From Metapseudomonas boanensis (lineage in GTDB: Bacteria; Pseudomonadota; Gammaproteobacteria; Pseudomonadales; Pseudomonadaceae), in assembly GCF_018704125.1 (NCBI RefSeq), contig NZ_JAGTIS010000001.1:682001-746000 (forward strand): DNA of 64,000 bases, written 5' to 3'. Shown here in pieces: positions 46,666 through 57,091 of the stretch. A program made the position numbers and the translations under genes. The notes under the pieces are model-generated. The model was not told where the DNA came from and made no database searches. It saw only the letters and a list, made by a program, of their open reading frames with translations. Within the stretch, counting starts at the first letter, position 1, and each line of letters begins with the position of its first letter.

Positions 46666-48114
46666 GTGACTCAGAAGCCCGACCAGTGTCTCGGTGAATG
46701 GATCGATCGTGAAGCCCTCGCGGAAGCCATGATTCCGATGATTGGCCAGCTCTATCGCAACAACAACGTTGTGACTTCGATCTATGGCCGTGGCCTGATC
46801 AACCGCTCCGTGATTGCCATCCTCAAGGCTCACCGCTTCGCGCGCCACCGTCTGGCTGAAGAAGCCGGGCTGTCCGTGCACGAAACCTTCCCGATCCTCA
46901 AGACTATGAGCGAGCTCAAGCTGGGCGCCGCTTCGGTCGATCTTGGCAAGATGGTTGCCAAGTTCAAGGAAGAAGGTAACGGCCGCAGCATCGAGCAGTT
47001 CACCAAAGACGAGCTGGCCGATGTGGTTGGCAAGCAGAACGGGGCCGCCCGCGAGGGTACCGACGTTGTGCTCTACGGCTTCGGTCGTATCGGTCGCCTG
47101 CTGGCTCGCATCCTGATCGAGAAGACTGGCGGTGGCGATGGTCTTCGCCTGCGCGCAATCGTTGTTCGCAAAGGCGCGGAAAACGATCTGGTCAAACGCG
47201 CCAGCCTGCTGCGTCGCGATTCGGTGCACGGCCCGTTCGATGGCACCATCGTCATCGATGAAGAGAACAACACGCTGACTGCCAACGGCAACCTGATCCA
47301 GGTGATCTACTCCAACGACCCGGCGTCCATCGACTACACCCAGTACGGCATCAAGAATGCCCTGCTGGTGGACAACACTGGCAAGTGGCGCGATGCGGAA
47401 GGGCTGGGTCAGCACCTCAAGTGCCCAGGCATCGATCGCGTTGTCCTGACCGCTCCGGGTAAAGGCGCGCTGAAGAACATCGTTCACGGCATCAACCATG
47501 GCGACATCTCCGCCGATGACAAGATCATCTCCGCGGCTTCCTGCACCACCAACGCCATCGTGCCGGTGCTGAAGGCGGTGAACGACCAGTACGGCATCAT
47601 CAATGGCCACGTCGAAACCGTTCACTCGTATACCAATGACCAGAACCTGATCGACAACTTCCATAAAGGCAGCCGCCGTGGTCGCAGCGCTCCGCTGAAC
47701 ATGGTGATCACCGAGACGGGGGCAGCCACCGCAGCCGCCAAGGCCCTGCCGGTGTTGAAGGGCAAACTGACCGGAAATGCCATTCGCGTTCCGACGCCGA
47801 ACGTCTCCATGGCCATTCTCAACCTGAACCTGGAGAAGGCCACCACCCGCGACGAAATCAACGAATACCTGCGCCAGATGGCCATGCATTCGGATCTGCA
47901 CAAGCAGATCGATTACGTCAGCTCGCAGGAAGTGGTGTCCTCTGACTTCGTCGGTTCCCGTCACGCTGGCGTGGTGGACGCCGAGGCAACTATCTGCAAC
48001 GACAACCGGGTTGTCCTCTACGTCTGGTACGACAACGAGTTCGGCTACAGCTGCCAGGTCGTACGCGTGATGGAGGACATGGCTGGTGTCAACCCGCCGT
48101 CTTTTCCGCGCTGA
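46666..48114 (+). CDS. gap: Glyceraldehyde-3-phosphate dehydrogenase with N-terminal extension
   Basis: 482 residues, about 145 longer than classical GAPDH. The first 130-140 residues form a helical extension of unknown role (LINRSVIAILKAHRFARHRL). The Rossmann start then appears as VVLYGFGRIGRLLARIL, and the catalytic Cys293 lies in AASCTTNAIVP. Pseudomonas species carry this long form beside a shorter GAPDH; it probably works in gluconeogenesis, converting 1,3-bisphosphoglycerate with NAD(P)H. GTG at 46666 is chosen since GGAAGG lies 8 bases upstream; ATG 46648 would add six residues. It is divergent from mfd. Confidence 0.93.
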   Translation: MTQKPDQCLGEWIDREALAEAMIPMIGQLYRNNNVVTSIYGRGLINRSVIAILKAHRFARHRLAEEAGLSVHETFPILKTMSELKLGAASVDLGKMVAKFKEEGNGRSIEQFTKDELADVVGKQNGAAREGTDVVLYGFGRIGRLLARILIEKTGGGDGLRLRAIVVRKGAENDLVKRASLLRRDSVHGPFDGTIVIDEENNTLTANGNLIQVIYSNDPASIDYTQYGIKNALLVDNTGKWRDAEGLGQHLKCPGIDRVVLTAPGKGALKNIVHGINHGDISADDKIISAASCTTNAIVPVLKAVNDQYGIINGHVETVHSYTNDQNLIDNFHKGSRRGRSAPLNMVITETGAATAAAKALPVLKGKLTGNAIRVPTPNVSMAILNLNLEKATTRDEINEYLRQMAMHSDLHKQIDYVSSQEVVSSDFVGSRHAGVVDAEATICNDNRVVLYVWYDNEFGYSCQVVRVMEDMAGVNPPSFPR

Positions 48115-48126
48115 GCTGCAGTAAAA

Positions 48127-48163
48127 GAAAAACGGGAGCTCTCGGGCTCCCGTTTTTTATTTT
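48127..48163 (+). terminator. Terminator of gap
   Basis: AACGGGAGC and GCTCCCGTT form a 9-bp stem with a six-base loop, followed by TTTTT and a second T-run. Confidence 0.88.
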
Positions 48164-48208
48164 TGGGTCTGTAATCGGTTAACACGTATCTCGATTGGGA
48201 ACTCCCTG

Positions 48209-49609
48209 ATGGAAGGACATCACCTGCACACCGGTCCGCTCAAGCGTGGACTTAAGAACCGCCACATCCAGCTGATCGCGCTCGGTGGCGCCATCGGTAC
48301 CGGCCTGTTCCTCGGCTCTGCTGGCGTGCTCAAGTCGGCCGGCCCTTCGATGATCCTTGGTTATGCAATTGCAGGCTTCTTTGCTTTCCTGATCATGCGC
48401 CAACTGGGCGAAATGATCGTGGAGGAACCGGTTGCTGGTTCGTTCAGTCATTTTGCGCACAAGTACTGGGGCGGCTATGCGGGCTTCCTTTCCGGCTGGA
48501 ACTACTGGGTGCTTTATGTGCTGGTGGGCATGGCCGAACTGACGGCCGTGGGCAAGTACATCCAGTTCTGGTGGCCGGAAGTGCCAACCTGGGCGACGGC
48601 TGCGGCTTTCTTCGTGCTTATCAATCTGATCAACCTGGCCAATGTGAAGGCATTCGGCGAGACCGAGTTCTGGTTCGCCCTGATCAAGGTGGTGGCCATC
48701 ATCGGCATGATTGTGCTCGGCGTCTACCTGCTGGTCAGTGGTGAGGGTGGGCCCCAGGCCGCGGTCAGCAACCTCTGGAGCCATGGCGGCTTCTTCCCCA
48801 ATGGTCTTGAAGGCCTGGTGATGGTGCTGGCGATCATCATGTTTTCATTCGGGGGCTTGGAGTTGATCGGTATCACTGCCGCTGAGGCGAGCGAGCCGAA
48901 GAAAGTGATCCCTAAAGCGATCAATCAGGTCATCTATCGCATCCTGATCTTCTACATTGGTGCCCTCAGCGTGTTGCTGATGCTCTATCCGTGGGACAAG
49001 CTGCTGGAGACCCTGGGTGCTGCCGGTGACCCCTATAGTGGCAGCCCTTTCGTGCAGATCTTCTCCCTGATCGGCAGCGATCTGGCGGCGCACATCCTCA
49101 ACTTCGTGGTGCTCACTGCGGCTCTGTCCGTCTATAACAGCGGTGTCTACTGCAACAGCCGGATGCTTTACGGCCTGGCCGAGCAGGGTGATGCCCCGAA
49201 AGCGCTGATGAAGGTCGACTCGCGTGGTGTGCCGGTTCTGGCGATCGGTCTATCGGCGCTGGTCACGCTCCTGTGCGTGGTGGTCAACTATCTGGCTCCG
49301 CAGAAAGCACTGGAACTGCTGATGGCCTTGGTGGTGGCGGCCCTGGTAATCAACTGGGCAATGATCAGTCTGTCGCACTTGATGTTCCGGAAGGCCTTGC
49401 AGGCCAGAGGTGTCGAGCCTTTCTTCAAGTCTCTGTGGTATCCGGTCAGCAACTACCTGTGCCTGGCATTCGTTGCGCTGATCCTTGCCGTGATGCTGAT
49501 GATTCCGGGCATCAACGTTTCGGTTTATGCCATTCCCTTCTGGCTTGGGTTCATTGCTATCTGCTACTTCTTCAAGCGTTCAGCGAAAGGTACGGTTGCG
49601 CAGCGATGA
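48209..49609 (+). CDS. aroP: Aromatic amino acid permease AroP type (APC superfamily)
   Basis: 466-residue inner-membrane transporter with 12 predicted helices. The N-terminal signature LKRGLKNRHIQLIALGGAIG and GTGLFLGSAGVL mark the amino acid permease branch; GEMIVEEPVAGSFSHFA and ITAAEASEPKKVIPKAINQV are typical of AroP/PheP-like proton symporters. Aromatic amino acid uptake is the family's usual job, but specificity within this branch is hard to assign. It stands alone between two terminators. Confidence 0.87.
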   Translation: MEGHHLHTGPLKRGLKNRHIQLIALGGAIGTGLFLGSAGVLKSAGPSMILGYAIAGFFAFLIMRQLGEMIVEEPVAGSFSHFAHKYWGGYAGFLSGWNYWVLYVLVGMAELTAVGKYIQFWWPEVPTWATAAAFFVLINLINLANVKAFGETEFWFALIKVVAIIGMIVLGVYLLVSGEGGPQAAVSNLWSHGGFFPNGLEGLVMVLAIIMFSFGGLELIGITAAEASEPKKVIPKAINQVIYRILIFYIGALSVLLMLYPWDKLLETLGAAGDPYSGSPFVQIFSLIGSDLAAHILNFVVLTAALSVYNSGVYCNSRMLYGLAEQGDAPKALMKVDSRGVPVLAIGLSALVTLLCVVVNYLAPQKALELLMALVVAALVINWAMISLSHLMFRKALQARGVEPFFKSLWYPVSNYLCLAFVALILAVMLMIPGINVSVYAIPFWLGFIAICYFFKRSAKGTVAQR

Positions 49610-49611
49610 AG

Positions 49612-49640
49612 AAACGGGGGCTTTCGCTCCCGTTTTTTTT
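49612..49640 (+). terminator. Terminator of aroP
   Basis: AAACGGGGGC and GCTCCCGTTT form a 10-bp stem with one wobble pair and a TTTC loop, followed by a T-run, directly behind the stop codon. Confidence 0.85.
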
Positions 49641-49760
49641 GAGTGGTTCTGCGGTGGGTTTGCGATGGTTGGACAGTCGTTAAAGGACCAGGCATGCTCA
49701 TTTGTTACTTAATATCCGGGAAAACAATGGCTTGGCTGGCCATGCAGGTAATCCGCTCTC

Positions 49761-49766
49761 TATAAT
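49761..49766 (+). promoter_or_regulatory. Candidate -10 element for the nqr operon
   Basis: A perfect TATAAT hexamer lies 129 bases before nqrA, in the 285-bp gap after aroP. No good -35 is found at 16-18 bp, so an activator-dependent or extended promoter is possible. Confidence 0.35.
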
Positions 49767-49894
49767 CTCTCGCCTAATTCGCCCAGATCCCGATTTGTAC
49801 GTCGCGCCTACCCAATGGTCGGCGCGATCTGTTCTATTTTTGCCTGCGGGTGAAAAGCGATCTCTGGGCAGTCATTCAGTGTCAGGCGAAACCT

Positions 49895-51232
49895 ATGATT
49901 AGAGTCAAAAGAGGATTGAACCTGCCGATAGCAGGGGAGCCGACGCAGCGGGTCGAGGATGCTCGCCCGGTTCGCAGCGTTGCCGTCATCGGCTTCGATT
50001 ATCACGGCATGAAGCCCACAATGGAGGTCCAGGTAGGCGATCGAGTCAAGCTCGGTCAGCCACTGTTCTCCGACAAGAAGACGCCCGGTGTGGTCTTTAC
50101 TGCTCCCGGAGCAGGCGTTATCAGCGCAATCCATCGTGGCGAGAAGCGAGTCCTGCAGTCGGTGGTCATCGACCTCGCGGGGGACGACGAGGTCCACTTC
50201 AACCAGTTCAGCATCGGCCAGCTGGACTCGCTGGATGCCCAGCAGGTGCGCGATAATCTGGTCCGATCCGGGCTCTGGACTGCGCTGCGTACCCGGCCCT
50301 TCAGCCTTATACCTGCAATCGATTCGACGCCCAGTTCTATCTTTGTGACCGCCATCGACACACATCCGCTGGCTGCGGATCCGCGGGTGGTAATCGGTGA
50401 GCATGCCGCTGACTTCGAGCATGGCTTGAAGGTCCTCTCGCGCCTTGCGCGGGTGTTTCTCTGCAAGGCCGAAGGCGCGAGCCTGCCGGGTGAGGGGTTG
50501 GCCCAGGTCCAGGTTGAAAGCTTCTCTGGACCACATCCGGCTGGTTTGCCGGGCACCCACATCCACTTCCTGGATCCGGTCAGCGCGAGCAAGTGCGTCT
50601 GGCACATCGGCCATCAGGACGTCATCGCCATAGGCAAGCTGTTCACTACCGGTCGCCTCTGGGTCGAGCGCGTGGTGGCCTTGGCCGGTCCCGCAGTCAA
50701 TCAACCGCGCCTGTTGCGTAGCCGCCTGGGCGCGAGCCTGGAAGAGCTCACCGCTGGCGAGCTTGGGTCCGGTAACAACCGCGTCGTATCAGGTTCCCTG
50801 CTGGGTGGCCGTACCGCACATGGTCCCTTCGCCTTCCTGGGGCGCTATCACCTGCAGGTGTCTTGCCTGGGCGAGGGCAACGACCGTGAGTTCCTGCACT
50901 ACCTGCGTGCAGGCGTGAACAAGCATTCGATCCTGAATATCTTCGTGTCCAGGCTGATGGGGGCTCGCAAGTTCGCTTTCAGCACGTCCACCAATGGCAG
51001 CCCGCGCGCCATGGTGCCGGTAGGTAACTACGAGGCGGTCATGCCGTTGGACATCCTGCCCACCCAGCTGCTGCGCTATCTGATCGTCGGTGATACCGAG
51101 ATGGCGCAGAAGCTAGGCTGCCTGGAGCTCGACGAAGAAGATCTGGCGCTGTGCAGCTATGTCTGCGCGGGCAAGTACGAGTACGGCCCGATCCTGCGGG
51201 ATAACCTCAGTCGTATCGAGAAGGAGGGCTAG
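49895..51232 (+). CDS. nqrA: Na+-translocating NADH:quinone reductase subunit A
   Basis: 445-residue cytoplasmic subunit of the sodium-pumping NADH dehydrogenase, containing the region linked to ubiquinone binding. The N-terminus [15 protein letters not shown], the biotinyl-lipoyl-like segment [20 protein letters not shown] and the C-terminal [20 protein letters not shown] are the usual NqrA features. The ATG at 49895 is preferred over an upstream in-frame one because it matches the family N-terminus. It is the first of eight closely packed genes. Confidence 0.96.
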   Translation: MIRVKRGLNLPIAGEPTQRVEDARPVRSVAVIGFDYHGMKPTMEVQVGDRVKLGQPLFSDKKTPGVVFTAPGAGVISAIHRGEKRVLQSVVIDLAGDDEVHFNQFSIGQLDSLDAQQVRDNLVRSGLWTALRTRPFSLIPAIDSTPSSIFVTAIDTHPLAADPRVVIGEHAADFEHGLKVLSRLARVFLCKAEGASLPGEGLAQVQVESFSGPHPAGLPGTHIHFLDPVSASKCVWHIGHQDVIAIGKLFTTGRLWVERVVALAGPAVNQPRLLRSRLGASLEELTAGELGSGNNRVVSGSLLGGRTAHGPFAFLGRYHLQVSCLGEGNDREFLHYLRAGVNKHSILNIFVSRLMGARKFAFSTSTNGSPRAMVPVGNYEAVMPLDILPTQLLRYLIVGDTEMAQKLGCLELDEEDLALCSYVCAGKYEYGPILRDNLSRIEKEG

Positions 51233-51236
51233 GCCC

Positions 51237-52448
51237 ATGAGCCTGCGGAAATTCCTCGACAAGATCGAACACAACTTCGATCAGGGCGGCCGCTATGAAA
51301 AGTGGTACGCCCTCTATGAAGCGATCGACACATTCTTCTACCGCCCGGGCAGCGTGACCCGGACGACCGCTCATGTGCGCGACGGCATCGACCTCAAGCG
51401 GATGATGATTACCGTCTGGCTGTGCACCTTTCCGGCGATGTTCTTCGGCATGTGGAACGTCGGCTATCAGGCCAACCTGGTCTTCGACCAGAGTCCTGAT
51501 CTGCTGGCGGCCCAGGAAGGTTGGCGTATTGCCTTGACCGGCGCGCTGGCGGGGTTCGATCCCAACAGCATTTGGGACAACTTCGTCCAGGGTGCTGCCT
51601 GGTTTCTGCCGATCTACGCGGTGACGTTCATCGTCGGCGGCTTCTGGGAGGTGCTCTTCGCCTCTATTCGGCGCCATGAAGTGAACGAAGGCTTCTTCGT
51701 TACCTCGGTGCTGTTCGCCCTCACGCTTCCGCCGAGCATCCCACTCTGGCAGGTGGCGTTAGGCATCAGCTTCGGCGTTGTGCTGGGCAAGGAAGTCTTT
51801 GGCGGCACTGGCAAGAATTTCCTCAACCCGGCCCTCGCGGGTCGCGCTTTCCTGTTTTTTGCCTACCCGGCACAGATATCCGGCGATGCCGTGTGGACCG
51901 CGGTGGACGGCTTCGCCGGCGCCACTTCGCTGAGCCTGGGCGCGGCTGGTGGCGTCGAGAATATCCTCGGTCACGGCATCACCTGGATGGATGCCTTCCT
52001 CGGCACCATTCATGGCTCCATTGGTGAAACCAGCACCCTGGCCATCTTGATCGGTGGTGGCGTGCTGCTCCTGACTCGCATCGCCGCCTGGCGCATCGTG
52101 GCCGGCGTGATGCTGGGCATGATCGCCATGAGTTACCTGTTCAACGCCATTGGTTCGGCCACCAACCCGATGTTCGCCATGCCGTGGCATTGGCATCTGG
52201 TGCTGGGTGGTTTTGCGTTCGGCATGATGTTCATGGCCACTGACCCGGTTTCGGCGTCCATGACCAACACCGGCAAGTGGCTGTTCGGCGCACTGATCGG
52301 TGTGATGGTCGTACTGATCCGCGTCGTCAACCCGGCTTTCCCGGAAGGCATGATGCTGGCGATCCTGTTCGCCAACCTGTTCGCTCCGCTGATCGATCAC
52401 TTCGTCGTTCAGGCCAACATCAAGCGGAGGCTGGCACGCAATGTCTAG
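51237..52448 (+). CDS. nqrB: Na+-translocating NADH:quinone reductase subunit B
   Basis: 403-residue membrane subunit with about ten helices, carrying riboflavin and a covalent FMN. The FMN attachment threonine is Thr230 in GFAGATSLS. Na+ translocation runs through this subunit. AAGGAGG just upstream lies at the end of nqrA. The last 8 bases overlap nqrC. Confidence 0.96.
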   Translation: MSLRKFLDKIEHNFDQGGRYEKWYALYEAIDTFFYRPGSVTRTTAHVRDGIDLKRMMITVWLCTFPAMFFGMWNVGYQANLVFDQSPDLLAAQEGWRIALTGALAGFDPNSIWDNFVQGAAWFLPIYAVTFIVGGFWEVLFASIRRHEVNEGFFVTSVLFALTLPPSIPLWQVALGISFGVVLGKEVFGGTGKNFLNPALAGRAFLFFAYPAQISGDAVWTAVDGFAGATSLSLGAAGGVENILGHGITWMDAFLGTIHGSIGETSTLAILIGGGVLLLTRIAAWRIVAGVMLGMIAMSYLFNAIGSATNPMFAMPWHWHLVLGGFAFGMMFMATDPVSASMTNTGKWLFGALIGVMVVLIRVVNPAFPEGMMLAILFANLFAPLIDHFVVQANIKRRLARNV

Positions 52449-53229
52449 TCAGAAAGAATCCACCGTCCGCACGCTGCTGGTGGCCCTCGTGGTCTGCCTG
52501 GTGTGCTCGATTTTCGTCGCCGGCGCGGCCGTGGCGCTAAAGCCGGTGCAGGTCGAGAACCGTGAGCTGGACAAGCAGCGCAGCATCCTGACCATTGCCG
52601 GGCTTGCGCAGCCGGATATGTCGGCCGGGGAGATCCAGGAGCTCTACGCCAACCGCATCACGGCCAAGGTCGTTGACCTGGCCAGTGGCAAGTTCAGTGA
52701 TGACGTCCAGGCTGCCGGCTATGACTCGCTCAAAGCCGCAAAGGACCCCAAGCTCTCCGACGCGCTTTCCGGTGCGCAGGACATCGCCTCGATCAAGCGT
52801 CGCGAGCGCCTGAGCACTGTCTATCTCGTGGAGACCGACGGTAAATTGGACACCCTGATCCTGCCGGTGCGGGGCTACGGCCTTTGGTCGACCCTCTATG
52901 GCTTCTTGGCGCTCAAGGGTGATCTGAGCACCGTGGTTGGCCTGGGCTTCTACCAGCATGGCGAAACACCCGGTTTGGGCGGTGAGGTTGACAACCCGAA
53001 GTGGAAAGCACTGTGGAACGGCAAGAACCTGTTCGACGAACAGGGTCAACTCGCCATCGAGATCATCAAAGGCAGCGTCGACCCGCAGTCGGCCAGCGCG
53101 AAGCACCAGGTCGACGGTCTGGCCGGCGCCACTCTGACCAGCAAAGGCGTGAATAACCTGCTGCATTTCTGGCTGGGCGAGAACGGCTTCGGCCCCTTCC
53201 TGGCCAACTTGAACAAAGGGGAGGCATGA
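52441..53229 (+). CDS. nqrC: Na+-translocating NADH:quinone reductase subunit C
   Basis: 262 residues: one N-terminal membrane helix (about 11-33), then a periplasmic domain with a covalently bound FMN at the threonine of [12 protein letters not shown]. ApbE, encoded downstream, attaches this flavin. It overlaps nqrB by 8 bases and nqrD lies against its stop, so the operon is translationally coupled. Confidence 0.95.
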   Translation: MSSQKESTVRTLLVALVVCLVCSIFVAGAAVALKPVQVENRELDKQRSILTIAGLAQPDMSAGEIQELYANRITAKVVDLASGKFSDDVQAAGYDSLKAAKDPKLSDALSGAQDIASIKRRERLSTVYLVETDGKLDTLILPVRGYGLWSTLYGFLALKGDLSTVVGLGFYQHGETPGLGGEVDNPKWKALWNGKNLFDEQGQLAIEIIKGSVDPQSASAKHQVDGLAGATLTSKGVNNLLHFWLGENGFGPFLANLNKGEA

Positions 53230-53231
53230 AC

Positions 53232-53900
53232 ATGGCGCAGCCCACTATCCGTCAGGTCCTGCTGGACCCGATCCTGCACAACAACCCCATCGGTCTGCAG
53301 ATCCTCGGGATCTGCTCGGCGCTGGCGGTGACCTCCAACCTCAAGACCGCGCTGGTGATGTCTGCCGCGCTGACCTTGGTCACCGGCTTCTCCAACCTGT
53401 TCATCTCGATGATCCGCAGCCAGATCCCCAGCTCGATCCGCATGATCGTGCAGATGGTGATCATCGCCTCCTTGGTGATCGTGGTCGATCAGGTGTTGAA
53501 GGCCTATGCCTTCAGCCTGTCCAAACAGCTGTCGGTGTTCGTCGGCCTGATTATCACCAACTGCATCGTGATGGGGCGTGCCGAAGCCTTCGCCATGGCT
53601 AACCCGCCGGTGCTGTCGTTTTTCGACGGCATCGGCAACGGCCTGGGCTACAGTGCCATGCTGATCGTCCTGGGCATCATTCGTGAGCTGTTCGGCGCCG
53701 GGAAGCTGCTGGGCTTCGAGGTGCTGCCAGTGATCAACGATGGTGGCTGGTATCAACCCAACGGGCTCCTGCTGCTGCCGCCCTCGGCCTTCTTCCTGAT
53801 CGGCCTGATCATCTGGGCGCTGCGTAGCTGGAAGACCGAACAGAAAGAGGCCCCGGCCTTCAAGATTGCCCCGCAGGTATCCAACAAGGAGGCCTACTGA
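53232..53900 (+). CDS. nqrD: Na+-translocating NADH:quinone reductase subunit D
   Basis: 222-residue six-helix membrane subunit. Cys28 in LGICSALAV and the cysteine in [14 protein letters not shown] are the conserved pair that, with NqrE, hold the intramembrane 2Fe-2S cluster. The ATG at 53232 has GGGGAGG at proper spacing (7 bases); the ATG at 53226, overlapping the nqrC stop, is only one base from it. The homologous RnfA/RnfE pair belongs to the RNF complex, but the nqr context settles the call. Confidence 0.95.
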   Translation: MAQPTIRQVLLDPILHNNPIGLQILGICSALAVTSNLKTALVMSAALTLVTGFSNLFISMIRSQIPSSIRMIVQMVIIASLVIVVDQVLKAYAFSLSKQLSVFVGLIITNCIVMGRAEAFAMANPPVLSFFDGIGNGLGYSAMLIVLGIIRELFGAGKLLGFEVLPVINDGGWYQPNGLLLLPPSAFFLIGLIIWALRSWKTEQKEAPAFKIAPQVSNKEAY

Positions 53901-54508
53901 TGGAGCACTACGTCAGCCTGTTCGTGAAGGCCGTGTTCGTCGAGAACATGGCGCTGGCCTTCTTCCTCGGCATGTGCACCTTCATCGCCATCTCCAAGAA
54001 GGTGGAAACCGCCATCGGTCTGGGTGTCGCGGTGATCGTGGTGCAGGCCATTACCGTCCCGGCCAACAACCTTTTGTACTCCTTGTTGCTCAAGGACGGC
54101 GCGCTGGCTTGGGCCGGCCTGCCGGACGTCGACCTGAGCTTCCTCGGCCTGCTCAGCTACATCGGTGTGATCGCGGCTATCGTGCAGATCCTCGAGATGC
54201 TGCTCGACAAGTATGTGCCGTCGCTCTACAACGCCCTCGGCGTGTTCCTGCCGCTGATCACGGTGAACTGCGCCATCATGGCCGGCTCGCTGTTCATGGT
54301 GGAGCGCGACTACAACCTCGGCGAGAGCGTGGTCTATGGCGTCGGCTCAGGCTTTTCCTGGGCCCTGGCCATCGCGCTGCTGGCGGGTATCCGCGAGAAG
54401 CTCAAGTACAGCGATGTGCCGGAAGGCCTGCAGGGCTTGGGTATCACCTTCATCACCATCGGTCTGATGTCGTTGGGCTTCATGTCCTTCTCGGGCGTCC
54501 AGTTGTAA
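53900..54508 (+). CDS. nqrE: Na+-translocating NADH:quinone reductase subunit E
   Basis: 202-residue six-helix membrane subunit, inverted-topology partner of NqrD. Cys26 in [11 protein letters not shown] and the cysteine in [12 protein letters not shown] complete the intramembrane iron-sulfur site. Its ATG shares one base with the nqrD stop. Confidence 0.96.
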   Translation: MEHYVSLFVKAVFVENMALAFFLGMCTFIAISKKVETAIGLGVAVIVVQAITVPANNLLYSLLLKDGALAWAGLPDVDLSFLGLLSYIGVIAAIVQILEMLLDKYVPSLYNALGVFLPLITVNCAIMAGSLFMVERDYNLGESVVYGVGSGFSWALAIALLAGIREKLKYSDVPEGLQGLGITFITIGLMSLGFMSFSGVQL

Positions 54509-54517
54509 GGAGAGGAC

Positions 54518-55744
54518 ATGCTGAGCTTTGAGATTTTCCTGGCAATTGGCATGTTCACCGCCATCGTCCTGGGGCTGGTGGTGATCATCCTCGCCGCACG
54601 CGCCAAGCTGGTTTCCAGCGGTGACGTGAACATCGTCATCAACGGCGAGAAGACCATCACGGTCCCAGCAGGCGGCAAGCTGCTGCAGACCCTGGCGGCA
54701 CAGAATATCTTCCTCTCGTCCGCCTGTGGTGGCGGCGGCACCTGCGCCCAGTGCAAGTGCATCGTCGAGAGCGGGGGTGGCGAGATGCTGCCCACTGAGG
54801 AGTCGCATTTCACCCGGCGCCAGGCGAAGGAAGGCTGGCGACTCTCCTGCCAGACCCCGGTCAAGCAAGACATGCAGATCGAGGTGTCGGAAGAAGTCTT
54901 CGGCGTCAAGAAGTGGGAGTGCACGGTGGAGTCCAACCCCAATGTCGCCACCTTCATCAAGGAGCTGACCTTGCGCCTGCCAGAAGGTGAGAGCGTCGAC
55001 TTTCGCGCCGGCGGTTACGTGCAGCTCGAGTGCCCGCCCCACGTGGTCAATTACAAGGACTTCGACATCCAGCCCGAATACCGGGGCGATTGGGACAAGT
55101 TCAACCAGTGGAAGTATGTGTCCAAGGTCGATGAGACGGTGATTCGCGCCTACTCGATGGCCAACTACCCGGACGAAAAGGGCATCGTCAAATTCAATAT
55201 CCGCATCGCCTCGCCACCGCCTGGCAAGGACCACCTGCCGCCTGGGCAGATGTCGTCCTGGGTGTTCAATCTCAAGCCAGGTGACAAGGTCACGGTGTAC
55301 GGGCCGTTCGGCGAGTTCTTTGCCAAGGACACCGATGCCGAGATGATCTTCATTGGCGGTGGTGCGGGTATGGCGCCGATGCGTTCGCACATCTTCGATC
55401 AACTCAAGCGCCTCAAGTCCAGGCGCAAGATCAGCTTCTGGTACGGCGCGCGCTCCCTGCGCGAAGCCTTCTATACCGAAGAGTACGATCAGCTCCAAGC
55501 GGAAAACCCGAACTTCGAATGGCACCTGGCGCTGTCCGATCCGCAGCCGGAAGACAACTGGACGGGGCTCAAGGGCTTCATCCACAACGTGCTATACGAG
55601 AACTACCTCAAGGACCACCCGGCCCCTGAGGATTGCGAGTTCTACATGTGCGGCCCGCCGATGATGAATGCCGCGGTGATCAAGATGCTCACCGACCTGG
55701 GCGTGGAGCGTGAGAACATCCTGCTGGACGATTTCGGTGGCTAG
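54518..55744 (+). CDS. nqrF: Na+-translocating NADH:quinone reductase subunit F
   Basis: 408-residue NADH-oxidising subunit. An N-terminal membrane helix (about 5-27) precedes a 2Fe-2S ferredoxin domain with Cys70, Cys76, Cys79 and Cys111; then come the FAD domain ([13 protein letters not shown]) and the NADH domain ([19 protein letters not shown]). It passes electrons from NADH through FAD and the iron-sulfur centre to the other subunits. AGGAG lies before the ATG. Confidence 0.97.
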   Translation: MLSFEIFLAIGMFTAIVLGLVVIILAARAKLVSSGDVNIVINGEKTITVPAGGKLLQTLAAQNIFLSSACGGGGTCAQCKCIVESGGGEMLPTEESHFTRRQAKEGWRLSCQTPVKQDMQIEVSEEVFGVKKWECTVESNPNVATFIKELTLRLPEGESVDFRAGGYVQLECPPHVVNYKDFDIQPEYRGDWDKFNQWKYVSKVDETVIRAYSMANYPDEKGIVKFNIRIASPPPGKDHLPPGQMSSWVFNLKPGDKVTVYGPFGEFFAKDTDAEMIFIGGGAGMAPMRSHIFDQLKRLKSRRKISFWYGARSLREAFYTEEYDQLQAENPNFEWHLALSDPQPEDNWTGLKGFIHNVLYENYLKDHPAPEDCEFYMCGPPMMNAAVIKMLTDLGVERENILLDDFGG

Positions 55745-56744
55745 AGCGCTGTCATTGCTGCTGTCGGCCAGCATGCTGCTGGCAGGTTGCAGTGAGCGAG
55801 TCGAGGAGTTCGGTGGCCCGACCATGGGCAGCACCTACTCGGTGAAGTATGTGCGAAGTGCGTCCGCTCCTTCGGTGGAGCAGGCTCGCGGCGAAGTGGA
55901 AGCGATTCTCGGCGAAGTCGACCGGCAGATGTCCAGCTACCGGGCCGACTCCGATGTCGAGCGTTTCAACGCATTGCCTGCTGGCAGTTGCATGGCCTTG
56001 CCTGCCCCGATGCTGGAGTTGGTGGGGTTCGCGTCTGCCTTGTCCAGAGACAGCGATGGCGCCTTCGACATGACACTTGAACCCCTGCTCAATCTCTGGG
56101 GCTTTGGACCCAAGGGGCGAGGTGGGTATGTGCCGAGTGCCGAAGCCGTCGCCCGGGTACGTGCAGATGTTGGTCATCAGCATCTATCCATCCGTGGCCA
56201 GGAACTGTGCAAGGATGCGGCCGTGCAGCTCGATTTCAACAGTATCGCGGCTGGCTATGCGGTAGATCGAGTCAGTGCGCGGCTGACCGGATTGGGCGCT
56301 ACCAGTTCTCTGGTGGAGATTACCGGCGAACTGAAGGCGGTTGGCCGCAAGCCAGATGGGTCGCCTTGGCGCATCGCGATCGAAGCCCCGCAGGATGATC
56401 GCCAGGTGGCGCAGAAAATTATCAGCCTGGACGGGCTCGCCGTTTCGACGTCCGGCGACTACCGCAACTATTTTGAAGAGAACGGCAAGCGTTACTCGCA
56501 TACCCTGAACCCCAGGACCGGTGCGCCCATCACCCACAACCTCGCTTCGGTGACGGTGGTGGATGAGTCGGCTCTGCAGGCTGATGGGTTGTCCACGCTG
56601 CTGATGGTTCTGGGGCCAGAGGCCGGCGGTGCTTATGCCGAAGCACGTGGGATCGCCGCGTTCTTCGTGGTTCGCAAAGGCGAGGGTTTTGTGAGCCGAG
56701 GCAGCAGTCGGTTCGAGCAGCTATTCGCTGCGAAGGAGGATTGA
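55737..56744 (+). CDS. apbE: FAD:protein FMN transferase ApbE
   Basis: 335-residue lipoprotein that attaches FMN from FAD to threonines of NqrB and NqrC (motif D/SGAT). A lipoprotein signal ends at [29 protein letters not shown] and the metal-binding [12 protein letters not shown] are family hallmarks. It starts at GTG 55737, inside the last codons of nqrF, which puts the signal peptide at the N-terminus. An ATG 9 codons earlier also exists. Being in the nqr operon fits its job. Confidence 0.94.
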   Translation: MARALSLLLSASMLLAGCSERVEEFGGPTMGSTYSVKYVRSASAPSVEQARGEVEAILGEVDRQMSSYRADSDVERFNALPAGSCMALPAPMLELVGFASALSRDSDGAFDMTLEPLLNLWGFGPKGRGGYVPSAEAVARVRADVGHQHLSIRGQELCKDAAVQLDFNSIAAGYAVDRVSARLTGLGATSSLVEITGELKAVGRKPDGSPWRIAIEAPQDDRQVAQKIISLDGLAVSTSGDYRNYFEENGKRYSHTLNPRTGAPITHNLASVTVVDESALQADGLSTLLMVLGPEAGGAYAEARGIAAFFVVRKGEGFVSRGSSRFEQLFAAKED

Positions 56745-56745
56745 G

Positions 56746-56973
56746 ATGACCTGGTTACTGGTGTTCGTGATCATGCTGTTGGTGGTACTGGGCATGGCCG
56801 TTGGGGTGATCATGGGACGCAAGCCTATCGCCGGCTCGTGCGGCGGCATCGCCAACCTCGGCATCGAGAAGGAATGCTCGATCTGTGGCGGCAATCGACA
56901 AAAGTGCGAGGAGGTGCAGCGCGGCGGTGATGTAGTGGACGCAAAGCTCGCCTACGACGCGACCAAGCGCTAA
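56746..56973 (+). CDS. nqrM: Na+-NQR maturation protein NqrM
   Basis: 75-residue protein with one membrane helix (about 3-23) and cysteines 32, 44, 47 and 54 (GSCGG, KECSICGGNRQKC). NqrM (DUF539) delivers iron to form the 2Fe-2S site between NqrD and NqrE, and is required for active complex in Vibrio and Klebsiella. It begins one base after the apbE stop and closes the operon. Confidence 0.93.
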   Translation: MTWLLVFVIMLLVVLGMAVGVIMGRKPIAGSCGGIANLGIEKECSICGGNRQKCEEVQRGGDVVDAKLAYDATKR

Positions 56974-57049
56974 TGTGCAGCGCCAACTGACTTGGTTAAG
57001 CTGCACGCCAGTTCTGAAATGCTGCGGTGATGGGTTCCGCAGTCTTGCC

Positions 57050-57072
57050 GGGGGCGCCAATGGGCGCCCCGG
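57050..57072. other. GC hairpin in the leader between nqrM and sthA
   Basis: GGGGCGCC and GGCGCCCC form a perfect 8-bp stem about 20 bases before the sthA start. There is no T-run. It may be a processing or attenuation hairpin, or chance in GC-rich DNA. Confidence 0.35.
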
Positions 57073-57091
57073 CCCGTTATGAGGAGTAAGC

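Noticed and set aside
46573-47964. 463-codon open frame antisense to gap
   Set aside because: Shadow of the GAPDH gene, whose motifs are complete on the plus strand.
54347-55585. 412-codon open frame antisense to nqrE and nqrF
   Set aside because: Runs across two confirmed nqr genes; no motifs.
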